Shown here in pieces: positions 33,524 to 42,887 of a DNA stretch of 64,000 bases. A program made the position numbers and the translations under genes. Source of the DNA: Neobacillus piezotolerans (lineage in GTDB: Bacteria; Bacillota; Bacilli; Bacillales; Cytobacillaceae); NCBI RefSeq assembly GCF_003362805.1, contig NZ_QNQT01000005.1:62001-126000 (forward strand), given 5' to 3'. Numbering within the stretch: position 1 is the stretch's first letter; each line of letters starts with the position of its first letter. The notes under the pieces are model-generated. The model was not told the origin of the DNA and searched no databases. It was given only the letters and a program-made list of their open reading frames with translations.

Positions 33524-33905
33524 TTTTCCTAATCCCTATTCTTGATAATTCGTCCGCTACTTTGTTTTCGCTCCCCGGGATCCATTTTATGAAAAAAAGA
33601 TCGAACTGCCTTGTAAGTTCAAGCGCCCGGTCAAGGAGAGGCGCGTAGTTTTTATTTTTGGCGAATTCTTTTTCAACAGCATTGTTCACAAGCTCCGAAT
33701 CAGTCCTGAATGAAACGGTCCTGTAGCCTTTTTGAAGGCAGATTTCCAATGCCTTGATAAACGCATGGTATTCTGCTTCATGATTAGTCATGATTCCGAG
33801 GGGCAAAGAGTACTTTTCCGCCGACCCATGGCCTTTGATGAAAATGCCTGCGCCGCTTGGACCAGGATTACCCGCGCTTGCCCCGTCGATGTATACTTCT
33901 ATCAA
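33516..33905 (-). CDS. ypdQ: RNase HI-family protein YpdQ
   Basis: About 129 residues. RNase H fold: YIDGASAGNPGPSGAG (first Asp), NHEAEYHAF (Glu), FRTDSELV (Asp), and NKVADELSR with the last Asp. All four acidic positions are present. It probably cleaves RNA in RNA-DNA hybrids, though activity of this subgroup varies. Start: TTG behind GGAGGA with 8-base spacing; an ATG overlapping that SD is less likely. Coupled to the downstream EamA gene. Confidence 0.9.
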   Translation of the reverse strand: MIEVYIDGASAGNPGPSGAGIFIKGHGSAEKYSLPLGIMTNHEAEYHAFIKALEICLQKGYRTVSFRTDSELVNNAVEKEFAKNKNYAPLLDRALELTRQFDLFFIKWIPGSENKVADELSRIGIRKNE

Positions 33906-34080
33906 TACCCATTCCTCCATTATTGTGCTAAAGTGATTTTATCATAAAACGACAGTGGTAACAGATTATATTTTCGGAAGTAAACGTTTAAGAAGGATTG
34001 AAATGTGTATCATGAAAAGAATGGTTTTTTAATATTAATGGCAAAGATATAGGATACAAAGGAAATACGGAGGTTTTTTG

Positions 34081-34737
34081 ATGAAATACAAACTGGAATG
34101 GCTTTTTACTATAAAGGGAGGCGGGAAGGTCCGGTTTCATTCCGACTGGCTTGAAGGGGACCTGGCGCTCGCGTCTGCAGAGGAGCTCGAAAAAATAGGG
34201 AAAGCCCATGAATTTTCCTTTGAGGATGAAATTGGGACCGAGTGGTCAATGAAGGAAATGAGGAAGCTCCTCGAGGAGACAGAAGAGGATCCCCATGATG
34301 TTGTTGTTTATTTTGACGGCGGCTTCATGAAAGATACGAATGAAGCAGGTCTTGGGGTGGTCCTGTTTTTCAGGCAGGGCAAAAAAAAGTTCCGGGTTCG
34401 TGCAAATGAGCGGATCGGTGAGATGGAAACGAATAACGAAGCGGAATATGCAGCCCTTTACTTTGCCGCCACTCTTCTTGAGGAATTCGAGATAAAAAAT
34501 ATGCCTTGTGAAATACGCGGTGATTCCCAGGGAGTTCTAAAACAGCTTGAAGGAGAATGGCCGTGTTATGAGGAAGTGCTGAACCGCTGGCTTGACCGGA
34601 TTGAAAAGAAATTGGAAGCACTCGGCATCAAGCCTTCATTCAAGGTCATTTCCCGCTCGGAAAATAAAGAAGCCGACAAGCTTGCGAGCCAGGCGCTTGA
34701 AGGGAAGAGAATACATGCGAAAACACAGCTGCTATAG
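34081..34737 (+). CDS. ypeP: RNase H-like protein YpeP
   Basis: 218 residues. An N-terminal 70-residue domain with alternating charged helices precedes an RNase H domain: VVVYFDGGFMKDTNEAGLGV, NNEAEYAALYFA, IRGDSQGVLKQL and NKEADKLASQAL. The acidic set D-E-D-D is intact. Divergent from ypdQ, as in B. subtilis. SD ACGGAGG before ATG. Immediately followed by ypeQ. Confidence 0.9.
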   Translation: MKYKLEWLFTIKGGGKVRFHSDWLEGDLALASAEELEKIGKAHEFSFEDEIGTEWSMKEMRKLLEETEEDPHDVVVYFDGGFMKDTNEAGLGVVLFFRQGKKKFRVRANERIGEMETNNEAEYAALYFAATLLEEFEIKNMPCEIRGDSQGVLKQLEGEWPCYEEVLNRWLDRIEKKLEALGIKPSFKVISRSENKEADKLASQALEGKRIHAKTQLL

Positions 34738-34751
34738 GAAGGAGGCTGCTC

Positions 34752-34961
34752 ATGGAAAAGGAAGCGATTGGCAGAAAGCAGCTTCTGCAGGAGATAAATT
34801 GCCTGATTCAGGGTTACTGCGAAGGCTGCTTTTTGTACAGACAAAATGTTCTTGATTCAGGAAAGCGAAAATCCCATAAATTTTGTATTAGCGAGTGCAC
34901 GGTGGGCGGCCAAATAAAGGAACTGGGGTGCAGGCTCGCAGGCAACAGGATGCAAAAATAA
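34752..34961 (+). CDS. ypeQ: zinc-finger protein YpeQ
   Basis: 69 residues with four or more cysteines in zinc-finger spacing: CLIQGYCEGCFLYRQN, then KFCISECTVGGQIKELGCRL. Matches the small YpeQ family (zinc-finger, function unknown). SD AGGAAGGAGG overlaps the end of ypeP by its spacing, so the two form an operon. Confidence 0.85.
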   Translation: MEKEAIGRKQLLQEINCLIQGYCEGCFLYRQNVLDSGKRKSHKFCISECTVGGQIKELGCRLAGNRMQK

Positions 34962-34969
34962 AAGGCTGG

Positions 34970-34994
34970 CGCAATGCCAGCCTGAAAAATCGCT
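34970..34994 (-). terminator. terminator for cspD
   Basis: AGGCTGGC/GCCAGCCT stem; the T-run (TTTTATTTTT) is on the minus strand. Also a barrier for ypeQ. Confidence 0.85.
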
Positions 34995-35009
34995 TTTTAT
35001 AATTAGAAA

Positions 35010-35210
35010 TTAAAGTTTTACTACGTTGGCAGCTTGTGGCCCACGGTTGCCTTCAACGATTTCAAAAGAAACTTCCTGGCCCTCTTCAAGGGATTTGAAG
35101 CCTTCTCCCTGGATTGCGGAGAAATGGACGAATACGTCTTCGCCGCCTTCTACCTCGATGAAACCATAGCCCTTTTCGTTGTTGAACCATTTAACTTTGC
35201 CGTTTTGCAT
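35010..35210 (-). CDS. cspD: cold-shock protein CspD
   Basis: 66 residues, one OB-fold with RNP1 KGYGFIEV and RNP2 VFVHFSAI. Nearly identical to B. subtilis CspD, including the end [12 protein letters not shown]. Binds single-stranded RNA/DNA as an RNA chaperone. SD AGGAGGAAAAGG. A long leader (about 105 nt) precedes it, as is usual for cold-shock mRNAs. Confidence 0.97.
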   Translation of the reverse strand: MQNGKVKWFNNEKGYGFIEVEGGEDVFVHFSAIQGEGFKSLEEGQEVSFEIVEGNRGPQAANVVKL

Positions 35211-35350
35211 ATAACCTTTTCCTCCTAAAACCTTGCAGGCATCCTTTGATGCCCGAGTTGAATATTATCATGAACCAGATGTCCAGGAACTTCCTGAAAT
35301 AGTCTGAACCATGATGCATTAAATATACACGAAAAACCCCCGGCAGTCAA
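35211..35350 (-). promoter_or_regulatory. cspD promoter and long 5' leader
   Basis: TTGACT-N17-TATATT on the minus strand gives a sigma-A promoter; the predicted start near 35315 leaves a leader of about 105 nt before the cspD ATG. Such leaders refold in the cold in known csp mRNAs. Confidence 0.8.
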
Positions 35351-35459
35351 GGAATGAAAGCGCTATTACTTCCAGCGCTGCCAGTTTTCCGGGCAGTATT
35401 GTTCATAAAAAAATATTTACGCCATACCCTTTACTATCCAAAAAGAAAAGGGTGAGGGA

Positions 35460-35717
35460 ATGTACAGGCTGGAAAAAGGCAAAAGGGAAATTATGCTGCG
35501 GTTTTCACGCGAATCTGCCTGCGGGGCGGCGGATCGCGAGGAGATTTGCCGGATGCTCCTTAGGAGAGAAGTCGATATTGAGAAAATAGCCGATTCCGGC
35601 AGCGGCATTTTATTCCACAATCGGCTCGGGGCTGTAGTCCTGGAAGCCGAGCAGTTTCCATCGTTTTTATTTACCGTCCGGTCGGTTGTCCCAAAAAGTG
35701 CCTGGTTTTACGAGTAA
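35460..35717 (+). CDS. hypothetical protein, 85 residues
   Basis: Mixed-charge soluble protein (ACGAADREEICRMLLRREVD, then a beta-like C-terminal half ending SAWFYE). SD AAAGGGTGAGGG just before the ATG supports translation. No family recognised. It stands alone between cspD (divergent) and topB. Confidence 0.65.
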   Translation: MYRLEKGKREIMLRFSRESACGAADREEICRMLLRREVDIEKIADSGSGILFHNRLGAVVLEAEQFPSFLFTVRSVVPKSAWFYE

Positions 35718-35822
35718 GGGAGTGCGGGGCTGCATGTCCATTAATAGAGCGGCCGATTGAGCATCACGCTGCAATAGGATAAAATGGATGTATCTCCGGT
35801 TTTTAGATTGGTGGTAGAAACA

Positions 35823-38009
35823 GTGAAGAAAGTCATAATATCTGAAAAGCCATCCGTGGCAAAAAACATCGCGGATGCTTTAAAAATAAAAGGCAAACAA
35901 GACGGCTTTTATGAAGGCGAAAGTTATATCATTACATGGGCATTCGGCCACCTTCTCCAGCTTTATGACGCAAAAGATTATGATGCCAAAATGGCAAAGT
36001 GGAACATGGATAATTTTCCATTCATTCCGGAACAGTTTAAATACAAGGTGAAGAGTGACCCAAAAGATAGGGATAAGGAAGATTTTGGCGCTAAAAAGCA
36101 ACTGAAGACGATTTACAGCCTCATCCGAAGAAATGACGTTGACGGAATCGTTTCCGCGTGCGACTTTGACCGGGAAGGCCAGTTGATTGGCGATAGCATC
36201 ATTTACAATAGCAGGACGGGAAAACAGGTTTACCGGCTGCTTTTGAATGAATGGACGCCAGCCGAGGTTTTAGACGGCCTTAAGTCCCTCAAGGAGAATT
36301 CGGAACTGAAACCGCTCCAGGATGCGGGCGTCAGCCGGCAATGGGCCGACTGGGCAATTGGTATCAACCTGACATCGGCGGCAACGCTCAAATATCAAAA
36401 AGGCTCGGGAAAAGCATTGAATATCGGCAGGGTTTTGCTGCCTACCTTGAAAATCATTTATGACAGGGATATGGAAATCGAAAGGTTTATCCCGGAAACA
36501 TATTTTAAATTCACCGCGCTTTTTAAAACAGCGCGAAATGAACATTACGAAGGGACCTATCAGGCAGGCGGCGAGGAGAAGTTCAAGGACAAGGCTGAAC
36601 TGGAAGCCGTCCAGGCGGCCCTAGAAGGCCACAGCGGAATGATTGCTGACAAGAAGGTAGAGAAAAAACGCGAACTCCCGCCGTTCCTTTTCAATCTATC
36701 AAACTTGCAAGGCTTTATTACGAGTAAGTATAAGGGCTGGACTTCCGATAAAGTTTTGAAGGTGGCCCAATCGCTATACGAAAAAAAATACATTACCTAC
36801 CCGCGTACGGCAAGCTCGGTCCTTGAGGAAACACTTGCCGGCAAAGCAGCTAAAGTTTTGAATATTCTAAAGGAGAATCTCCCTTACAAGGACGAGGTTG
36901 TTTTTACAAAATCAAGGCGTGTTTTCGATTCGTCAAGGGTCGAAAGCCATAGCGCCATCATGCCGACATACATGATTCCAAAATCACTGACAGCGGATGA
37001 AGCGATCGTTTACAATGCGATTAAAAACCGCTTCATTATGCAGTTCATGCCCGCGGCGGAATACGAGGAAACAAAAATCATCACGTCCGTGCCTGAATCC
37101 GGGTTGAAAGGGGATTTTGTGTCCAAAGGCCGGGTCCAGCTCGTAGAAGGATGGAAAAAGGTTGAGAAAATAGATTCGAAGGAAACAACGCTGCCCAATG
37201 TCCAGCTGAACGAGCAAGTCGAAATCGCCAAAACCGATTTATCATCCCATGTAACGAAGCCGCCAAAGCATCATACCGAGAAAACGCTCCTCAGAGTTAT
37301 GGAGACATGCGGAAAAGGCCATGAGGAGGAAGACAGCGAAGAGATGATGGAATCAATCCTCGCCGGCTACAGCATCGGCACCCCTGCCACAAGGGCGGAA
37401 ACAATCAAGAAGCTGAAAGACATAGGATATATCGAGGCCCAAAATAAAAACCTTCTTTGTACAAGCCTTGGAAAGCGCCTTGTCGAAACGTTTCCGGTCC
37501 GGGAACTATTCGATCTCGAATTCACTGGCAGGCTCGAAAAAACACTGTCCGACATTGAAAAAAGGAAAGTGAAAAAGGATGATTTCCTTGAGATGATTTT
37601 TGGCTTTACCTCCGAATCGGTCGAAAGGATTAAATCAGGAAAGGCTGAAATCCTTCAGGAGGTATCAAGAGCCAGGAAGACGGCCGAAGTGCTTGGAAAA
37701 TGCCCGGAATGCGGAACAGGTGGCATCATCGAAGGGCAGAAAGGCTTCGGGTGCAGCAATTGGAAAAGCGGCTGTAAGTTCGTTGTCTGGAAAAATGATA
37801 AGTTCTTGGCCGCTTTAAAAAAGAAGCCTACCGCCACAATGGTAAAAAGCCTTTTGAAAAAAGGCTCTGCAAATGTCAAGGGGCTGACAAGCAAAAAAGG
37901 TTCGAAATTCGACGCAATCCTGAGATATGAGAAAGACGTTGAAAAAGGCTATTACTCATGGAAAATGGAATTCGACAACAAGCCGAAAGCGGCTAGGAAA
38001 AGGAAATAA
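35823..38009 (+). CDS. topB: DNA topoisomerase III
   Basis: 728 residues from the GTG start, next to 727 for B. subtilis TopB. Type IA topoisomerase: TOPRIM with IISEKPSVAKNIA and ACDFDREGQLIGD, active-site tyrosine region KKYITYPRTASSVL, and GYSIGTPATRAETIKKL. The C-terminal zinc ribbon is CPECG … C-W-K-S-G-C. It resolves single-strand linked DNA. A 13-codon upstream extension has no SD and is rejected; TTGGTGGT serves the GTG. Confidence 0.96.
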   Translation: MKKVIISEKPSVAKNIADALKIKGKQDGFYEGESYIITWAFGHLLQLYDAKDYDAKMAKWNMDNFPFIPEQFKYKVKSDPKDRDKEDFGAKKQLKTIYSLIRRNDVDGIVSACDFDREGQLIGDSIIYNSRTGKQVYRLLLNEWTPAEVLDGLKSLKENSELKPLQDAGVSRQWADWAIGINLTSAATLKYQKGSGKALNIGRVLLPTLKIIYDRDMEIERFIPETYFKFTALFKTARNEHYEGTYQAGGEEKFKDKAELEAVQAALEGHSGMIADKKVEKKRELPPFLFNLSNLQGFITSKYKGWTSDKVLKVAQSLYEKKYITYPRTASSVLEETLAGKAAKVLNILKENLPYKDEVVFTKSRRVFDSSRVESHSAIMPTYMIPKSLTADEAIVYNAIKNRFIMQFMPAAEYEETKIITSVPESGLKGDFVSKGRVQLVEGWKKVEKIDSKETTLPNVQLNEQVEIAKTDLSSHVTKPPKHHTEKTLLRVMETCGKGHEEEDSEEMMESILAGYSIGTPATRAETIKKLKDIGYIEAQNKNLLCTSLGKRLVETFPVRELFDLEFTGRLEKTLSDIEKRKVKKDDFLEMIFGFTSESVERIKSGKAEILQEVSRARKTAEVLGKCPECGTGGIIEGQKGFGCSNWKSGCKFVVWKNDKFLAALKKKPTATMVKSLLKKGSANVKGLTSKKGSKFDAILRYEKDVEKGYYSWKMEFDNKPKAARKRK

Positions 38010-38013
38010 ATCG

Positions 38014-38046
38014 AAGGGGCAGGGTAAATCCCGCTCCTTTTTTTCT
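38014..38046 (+). terminator. terminator after topB
   Basis: AAGGGGCAGG / CCCGCTCCTT stem (one mismatch), T-run. Confidence 0.88.
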
Positions 38047-38158
38047 TAAGGGGAAAGATATTATAAGATAGGGATAAAAATCACTCACTTCGGCCGCTGG
38101 ATTTGTTACAATAGAATGGCAGTTGCCACAATTCAATCAGGGAATGCGGGGGATTTTT

Positions 38159-39844
38159 TTGGAAAAGACGAAGCACAAATCCGATATTGAAATTGCACAG
38201 GAATCAAAAATGCTGCCCATCGCGGAAATTGCCGCGAAGATTGGGCTTTCGGGCGACGACCTCGAAATGTATGGAAAGTACAAGGCTAAACTTTCAACTG
38301 AGGCGTTGAACAAACTCAAAACAAAGGAAGACGGCAAGATCATCCTTGTAACGGCTATAAACCCAACACCTGCCGGGGAAGGGAAATCGACGGTTACCGT
38401 TGGTCTAGGGGATGCCTTTAACCGGATTGGCAAAAAGGCGATGATCGCCATGCGCGAACCATCACTTGGCCCAACGATGGGTATAAAGGGCGGCGCCGCG
38501 GGCGGAGGATATGCCCAGGTTTTGCCGATGGAAGACATAAACCTCCATTTCACCGGTGACCTGCATGCGATTACAACCGCCAATAACGCTTTGGCGGCTC
38601 TGATAGACAACCATCTACAGCAGGGGAATGAGCTGCGGATCGACCAAAGGAGAATTGTCTGGAAACGCGCGGTTGACCTGAATGACCGCGCCCTCAGGAA
38701 AGTCATTATCGGGCTGGGCGGCCCTGTGCAGGGGGTACCGCGCGAAGACGGCTTCGATATTACCGTGGCCTCCGAAATCATGGCTGTCCTTTGCCTGGCG
38801 ACAGATATGGCCGACCTGAAGAGACGGCTTTCACGCATGGTTGTCGCGTACAATGATAAAAAAGAGCCGGTGACAGCCGGAGACCTTGGCGTCGAAGGGG
38901 CACTCGCGCTGCTTTTGAAAGATGCGATCAGGCCGAACCTTGTCCAGACGATCGAGCATACACCGGCCATGGTACACGGCGGACCATTCGCGAATATTGC
39001 CCATGGCTGCAACTCTGTCATTGCGACGACAACGGCTATGAAGCTGGCGGATTACGTAATTACAGAGGCTGGATTTGGCGCAGACCTTGGGGCTGAGAAA
39101 TTTTTGCATATTAAATCCCGCAGCGCTGGCATCCGCCCTGAAGCAGTTGTCATCGTGGCGACTATCCGGGCGCTTAAAATGCACGGCGGCGTACCGAAGG
39201 CCGAGCTTGGAAAAGAAAACGTCGCGGCGCTCACACTAGGATTCTCCAACCTGAAAAAACATATCGATACAATTAAGGAATTTGGCTTGCCGCCTGTTAT
39301 CGCAATCAACCGCTTTGTAACCGATACGGAGGAAGAAGTGAAAGCATTGCTTGAATGGTGCGCCAAAGAAAACGTCCCAGCCGCGCTGACCGAAGTATGG
39401 GAAAAAGGCGGAGAGGGCGGAATCGACCTTGCCCAAAAGGTCCTCAAGGCTATTGAAGCAAGCGAAAACAACTTCCAGCCGCTTTATGATCTTTCGGATC
39501 CAATTGACGAGAAAGTTAGGACAATCGTCCAAAAGGTATATGGCGGTGATAATGTCGAGTTTTCATCAAAGGCGAAAAAGCAGCTTGAAGAGTTTGAAAA
39601 ACTCGGCTGGTCAAACCTGCCTGTCTGTATGGCGAAAACGCAGTACTCCCTATCTGACAACCCAGCCCTGGTCGGAAGGCCTTCCGGATTCACAATCACG
39701 GTCAGGGAATTTAAGCCTTCCATTGGCGCGGGTTTCATCGTCGCCCTTACTGGTGAAGTCATGACTATGCCTGGCCTGCCGAAAAAGCCGGCGGCCCTGA
39801 ACATGGATGTCGACGATAAAGGGAACGCGGTCGGATTGTTCTAA
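38159..39844 (+). CDS. fhs: formate-tetrahydrofolate ligase
   Basis: 561 residues, the family length. It makes 10-formyl-THF from formate, THF and ATP for purine and formyl-Met synthesis. P-loop [17 protein letters not shown] near 68, then [14 protein letters not shown] and [17 protein letters not shown], all diagnostic. The TTG start sits behind GCGGGGGA; the 12-codon upstream extension lacks an SD. Monocistronic with a terminator. Confidence 0.97.
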   Translation: MEKTKHKSDIEIAQESKMLPIAEIAAKIGLSGDDLEMYGKYKAKLSTEALNKLKTKEDGKIILVTAINPTPAGEGKSTVTVGLGDAFNRIGKKAMIAMREPSLGPTMGIKGGAAGGGYAQVLPMEDINLHFTGDLHAITTANNALAALIDNHLQQGNELRIDQRRIVWKRAVDLNDRALRKVIIGLGGPVQGVPREDGFDITVASEIMAVLCLATDMADLKRRLSRMVVAYNDKKEPVTAGDLGVEGALALLLKDAIRPNLVQTIEHTPAMVHGGPFANIAHGCNSVIATTTAMKLADYVITEAGFGADLGAEKFLHIKSRSAGIRPEAVVIVATIRALKMHGGVPKAELGKENVAALTLGFSNLKKHIDTIKEFGLPPVIAINRFVTDTEEEVKALLEWCAKENVPAALTEVWEKGGEGGIDLAQKVLKAIEASENNFQPLYDLSDPIDEKVRTIVQKVYGGDNVEFSSKAKKQLEEFEKLGWSNLPVCMAKTQYSLSDNPALVGRPSGFTITVREFKPSIGAGFIVALTGEVMTMPGLPKKPAALNMDVDDKGNAVGLF

Positions 39845-39865
39845 TCGAGCAAATTGGATGTTTTT

Positions 39866-39898
39866 ATGGGAGGCTCCTGATATAGGGCCTCCTTTTTA
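39866..39898 (+). terminator. terminator after fhs
   Basis: GGGAGGC / GCCTCC-type stem followed by TTTTT. Confidence 0.8.
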
Positions 39899-39967
39899 AT
39901 TGGGTTTGTAAAGATGGAGTGTAAAAGGCCTGAATGGGTTAAGCTTTTCACAAGGGAGGTTTGGAAA

Positions 39968-40492
39968 TTGTTTGATCCAACAGCATTTGATAATATGAAA
40001 GTAATTGTGGAAGGCGCCGTTTATGACCTGGATTTAGCGGGAGAAATCCTTGTTACGGACAGAAAGGACCTCGTTGACCTTGCCAGGCTTTCGAGGCTGT
40101 TCTCGGTTTCGTTCGAAGTGAAGGATACCCCTGGAATCGTGGCTGAACTTAGGCTTGTTGCCGGGCTGGAAAACCTGGCTTCGGAACTATTGCCTTCAGC
40201 GGGACGGGGGCTTGAGGGGTGCGAACTTTTTTTATTTTTCAGGGCAGAACATAGAGAAGCTCCATCCTTATACAGGACCATCGATTCATACGTGAATTCG
40301 GTATGGGGCCTCGAGCGAAAGATTATCCAATCAGCAAGCCGGGATCCGCTTTCGGAAAATGAGGAAATCAGAAATGAAATCATGGTTGATTTCAACAGGC
40401 TTGTAACCGAAGCGCAAATCGAGGAACTCAAGGAAATTCCTATTTACATGGTAGAAACGGCCAGAGGCCTGCATTCGATTTTGTATGTTTAA
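39968..40492 (+). CDS. conserved hypothetical, about 174 residues
   Basis: Soluble protein without clear motif; it begins LFDPTAFDNMKVIVEGAVYD and ends ARGLHSILYV, with a helical C-terminal half. Start: TTG behind AGGGAGG; an 18-codon upstream extension is possible. It lies between fhs and the glutathione peroxidase, 30 bases before the latter, and may share its transcript. I do not recognise the family. Confidence 0.7.
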   Translation: MFDPTAFDNMKVIVEGAVYDLDLAGEILVTDRKDLVDLARLSRLFSVSFEVKDTPGIVAELRLVAGLENLASELLPSAGRGLEGCELFLFFRAEHREAPSLYRTIDSYVNSVWGLERKIIQSASRDPLSENEEIRNEIMVDFNRLVTEAQIEELKEIPIYMVETARGLHSILYV

Positions 40493-40522
40493 GAACAATT
40501 TTAACAGGGAGGGCGGAAACGG

Positions 40523-40999
40523 ATGTCAATTTACGAGTTCAATGCGCGATTAATCGACGGCGAAGAGGTATCATTAAACCGTTTTGAAGGGAATGTCACG
40601 CTTATCGTCAATACAGCGAGCAAGTGCGGTTTTACCCCCCAGTTTGGAGAATTGCAGGAGCTGTTTGAAAAATACAATGAACGCGGCTTTACTATCCTTG
40701 GCTTTCCTTGCAATCAATTTATGAACCAGGAGCCGGGAAACGAAGAGGAGATCAAGGCGTTTTGTCAGCTGAATTACGGTGTGACGTTCCCGATGTTCGA
40801 GAAAATCGATGTAAACGGTGATGACGCGCATCCGCTCTTTTCCTACCTTGCGAAGGAGGCACCCGGCATCATGGGAAGCAAACGGATCAAATGGAATTTC
40901 ACAAAATTCCTAATTGGCCGGGATGGCAAACCTGTTAAGCGCTTTGCACCAAATGACAAGCCGGGGGAACTGTCAAAAGATATTGAAAACCTCCTATAG
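40523..40999 (+). CDS. bsaA: glutathione peroxidase homologue BsaA
   Basis: 158 residues, cysteine-type Gpx/thioredoxin fold. Catalytic C35 in NTASKCGFTPQF, the conserved second block GFPCNQFMNQEPG, and the Trp of KWNFTKFLIG. In bacilli without glutathione it is thought to reduce peroxides with thioredoxin or bacillithiol help. SD AGGGAGGGCGG. B. subtilis bsaA is next to ypgQ; here a DegV gene is between them. Confidence 0.94.
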   Translation: MSIYEFNARLIDGEEVSLNRFEGNVTLIVNTASKCGFTPQFGELQELFEKYNERGFTILGFPCNQFMNQEPGNEEEIKAFCQLNYGVTFPMFEKIDVNGDDAHPLFSYLAKEAPGIMGSKRIKWNFTKFLIGRDGKPVKRFAPNDKPGELSKDIENLL

Positions 41000-41101
41000 A
41001 GGCAGTGATTTTAACGGAAATAAATACTATAATAATGGGTAATGGAAAAACCTATACATAGATTAAAAAAGTTGCTTTCCAGAAGAAAAGGGGGATTTAT
41101 T

Positions 41102-41950
41102 TTGAAAAAGACTGCCTGGGTTACAGACAGTACGGCTTTTCTGGATGAAGAATTAAGAAACAATCCTGATTTGTACACGATTCCGTTGTCCGTCATTCTT
41201 GACGGTGATGAATTCGCGGACGGCATCGACCTTACAGCCGAGGAGCTTTACGCGAAACTGCGCGAACTCAAGACGCCTCCAAAAACATCACAGCCATCGG
41301 TCGGGGCGTTCAAGGAGCTTTACGACAAACTGGCGGAGAACTATGACCAAATTATTGCCGTGCTTCTTTCTTCAAAACTGAGCGGCACGGTTTCCTCAAG
41401 CGAACAGGCGGCCCAGCTTGTCGAGATACCAGTCACAACAATTGATTCAAAGATACTTGCATTTCCATTATCAGCCCTTCTTAAAAAGGGGATTGAGCTT
41501 GAACGTTCTGGTAAAACTGTTGAGGAAATCAGACTGGAGCTGGAGAAGCACCGTGACGAGAATGAAACGTATGTGCTAATTGGCAGTCTTGAACAGCTGC
41601 ACAGAAGCGGCCGCATGGGGGGACTCCAATTTTTCCTCGGAAGCATGCTAAGCATCACACCTGTCATTTCCATTGAAAACGGAGGACTGGAAACAAAAGA
41701 GAAGGTCCGCAATACAAAAAAGGCGAAGGAAAAAATGGAAGGATATTTGAAAGCCGCCTATGAGAAACATCATTTTAAAGAGGTTTATCTCCTATATGGT
41801 CTTCACGAGGACAAGGCGCTCGAATGGCAAAAGGAACTCGAACCGAAATTCCCGGAACTCACATTCAGGCGCTGCCCATTGGGAGCCACCATTGGCGTCC
41901 ACGCCGGCGAAAATACCCTCGGGATCAGCTGGTATCATAACATCGACTAA
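41102..41950 (+). CDS. DegV-family fatty-acid-binding protein
   Basis: 282 residues. DegV/FakB fold: TDSTAFLDEEL at the N-terminus, SQPSVGAF, the S-GT motif SSKLSGTVSSSEQA, and the fatty-acid pocket GRMGGLQFFLGSMLSITPV. FakB proteins present fatty acids to the FakA kinase for phospholipid synthesis. Start: TTG behind AAAGGGGGA; the upstream 20-codon extension is unlikely. A second DegV gene is found at 55 kb. A terminator follows at once. Confidence 0.93.
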   Translation: MKKTAWVTDSTAFLDEELRNNPDLYTIPLSVILDGDEFADGIDLTAEELYAKLRELKTPPKTSQPSVGAFKELYDKLAENYDQIIAVLLSSKLSGTVSSSEQAAQLVEIPVTTIDSKILAFPLSALLKKGIELERSGKTVEEIRLELEKHRDENETYVLIGSLEQLHRSGRMGGLQFFLGSMLSITPVISIENGGLETKEKVRNTKKAKEKMEGYLKAAYEKHHFKEVYLLYGLHEDKALEWQKELEPKFPELTFRRCPLGATIGVHAGENTLGISWYHNID

Positions 41951-41972
41951 AGTGCCAATTAGGCGCTTTTTT
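41949..41972 (+). terminator. terminator after degV
   Basis: AAAGTGCC / GGCGCTTT with one G-U pair, AATTA loop, T-run. Confidence 0.85.
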
Positions 41973-41994
41973 CTTTTGCGAATGTGAAGAAATG

Positions 41995-42070
41995 CGAACA
42001 GTGCCTGGCACCGCCCGAATTTTGTCGAAACACGAACAGTGCCAGGCACCGCCCGAAATTTGTCGAAATG
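41995..42070. repeat. tandem repeat, two 38-bp units
   Basis: Two adjacent 38-base copies starting CGAACAGTGCC(T/A)GGCACCGCCCGAA, differing at about four positions. Each holds a near-palindrome GTGCC-N-GGCAC. The remaining intergenic DNA to ypgQ shows no gene. Confidence 0.9.
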
Positions 42071-42242
42071 ATGCGGGACTGATGTGTTTCTGTGGGCGGT
42101 TTTGAAGTCATATGATTCTGCTTAATTTGAGGAAAATCTTAATGATTAAATGATTTCCCAAAACCCTGGGTTGAGTTTGGCGGGAGGTTCACCAGGATGT
42201 TCTTTTCATGGTAAAATAGCAGGATGGAAGGGAGTGCGGATT

Positions 42243-42887
42243 TTGGAAAAAGTGATTGCTGAAATAGAACGGTATGTAAAGCAGGAGATGGGCGAAGACC
42301 CGACCGGCCACGATTGGCACCATGTGGATAGGGTCAGGAAGAATGCATTAATAATCGCCGCCGGGGAAGAAATTGGTGACCGGAACATCATTGAAATGGC
42401 CGCGCTTCTCCATGATATACCGGATGAAAAACTGAATGATTCAGCAGAAGCTGGCAGGAATAAACTGGACGGATTCCTAGAGACGCTGGGGCTGGATCAA
42501 ACTACTAAACAAAAAATCAACGAAATCGTCTACTCGATTTCTTTTAAAGGCGGGAATGGCGAAGAGCTTCCCTCCATTGAAGCAAGAATTGTCCAGGACG
42601 CCGACCGCCTAGATGCGATTGGCGCTATTGGTATCGCGCGTGCTTTTGCCTATGGAGGCAAAAAGGGCCAGCAAATCTTCGCGCCGGAACTCGGCGTCCG
42701 TGAAAATATGACCGTCGAAGAGTACAGAAACGGAAAATCATCAAGCATCAACCATTTTTACGAAAAGCTTTTAAAATTAAAGGGCTTGATGAATACTGAA
42801 ACGGCCATCAAGATGGCTGAGGATCGGCAGCTCTTTATGGAAGCCTACCTCACCCAATTTAGCAGAGAGTGGGATTGCTTAATATGA
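42243..42887 (+). CDS. ypgQ: HD-domain phosphohydrolase YpgQ
   Basis: 214 residues. HD metal site: H in TGHDWHHVDRV, LLHDIPDEKL (the H-D pair) and VQDADRLDAIGAIGIARAF. B. subtilis YpgQ has been described as a Mn-dependent pyrophosphohydrolase acting on nucleotides. Start: TTG behind GGGAGTGCGG; the annotated upstream extension of 31 codons is not supported. Its stop overlaps the ABC-F start (ATGA). Confidence 0.92.
   Translation: MEKVIAEIERYVKQEMGEDPTGHDWHHVDRVRKNALIIAAGEEIGDRNIIEMAALLHDIPDEKLNDSAEAGRNKLDGFLETLGLDQTTKQKINEIVYSISFKGGNGEELPSIEARIVQDADRLDAIGAIGIARAFAYGGKKGQQIFAPELGVRENMTVEEYRNGKSSSINHFYEKLLKLKGLMNTETAIKMAEDRQLFMEAYLTQFSREWDCLI

Noticed and set aside
33976-33995. TAAACGTTTA palindrome upstream of ypeP as a CcpA site
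   Set aside because: It lacks the TGNAAN…NNNCA edges of a cre site; too short to call.
35784-35822. 13-codon N-terminal extension of topB
   Set aside because: No SD, and the GTG start gives a length matching known TopB.
38137-39021. 294-codon minus-strand ORF antisense to fhs
   Set aside because: Shadow frame produced by codon bias of fhs; no SD and low-complexity translation.
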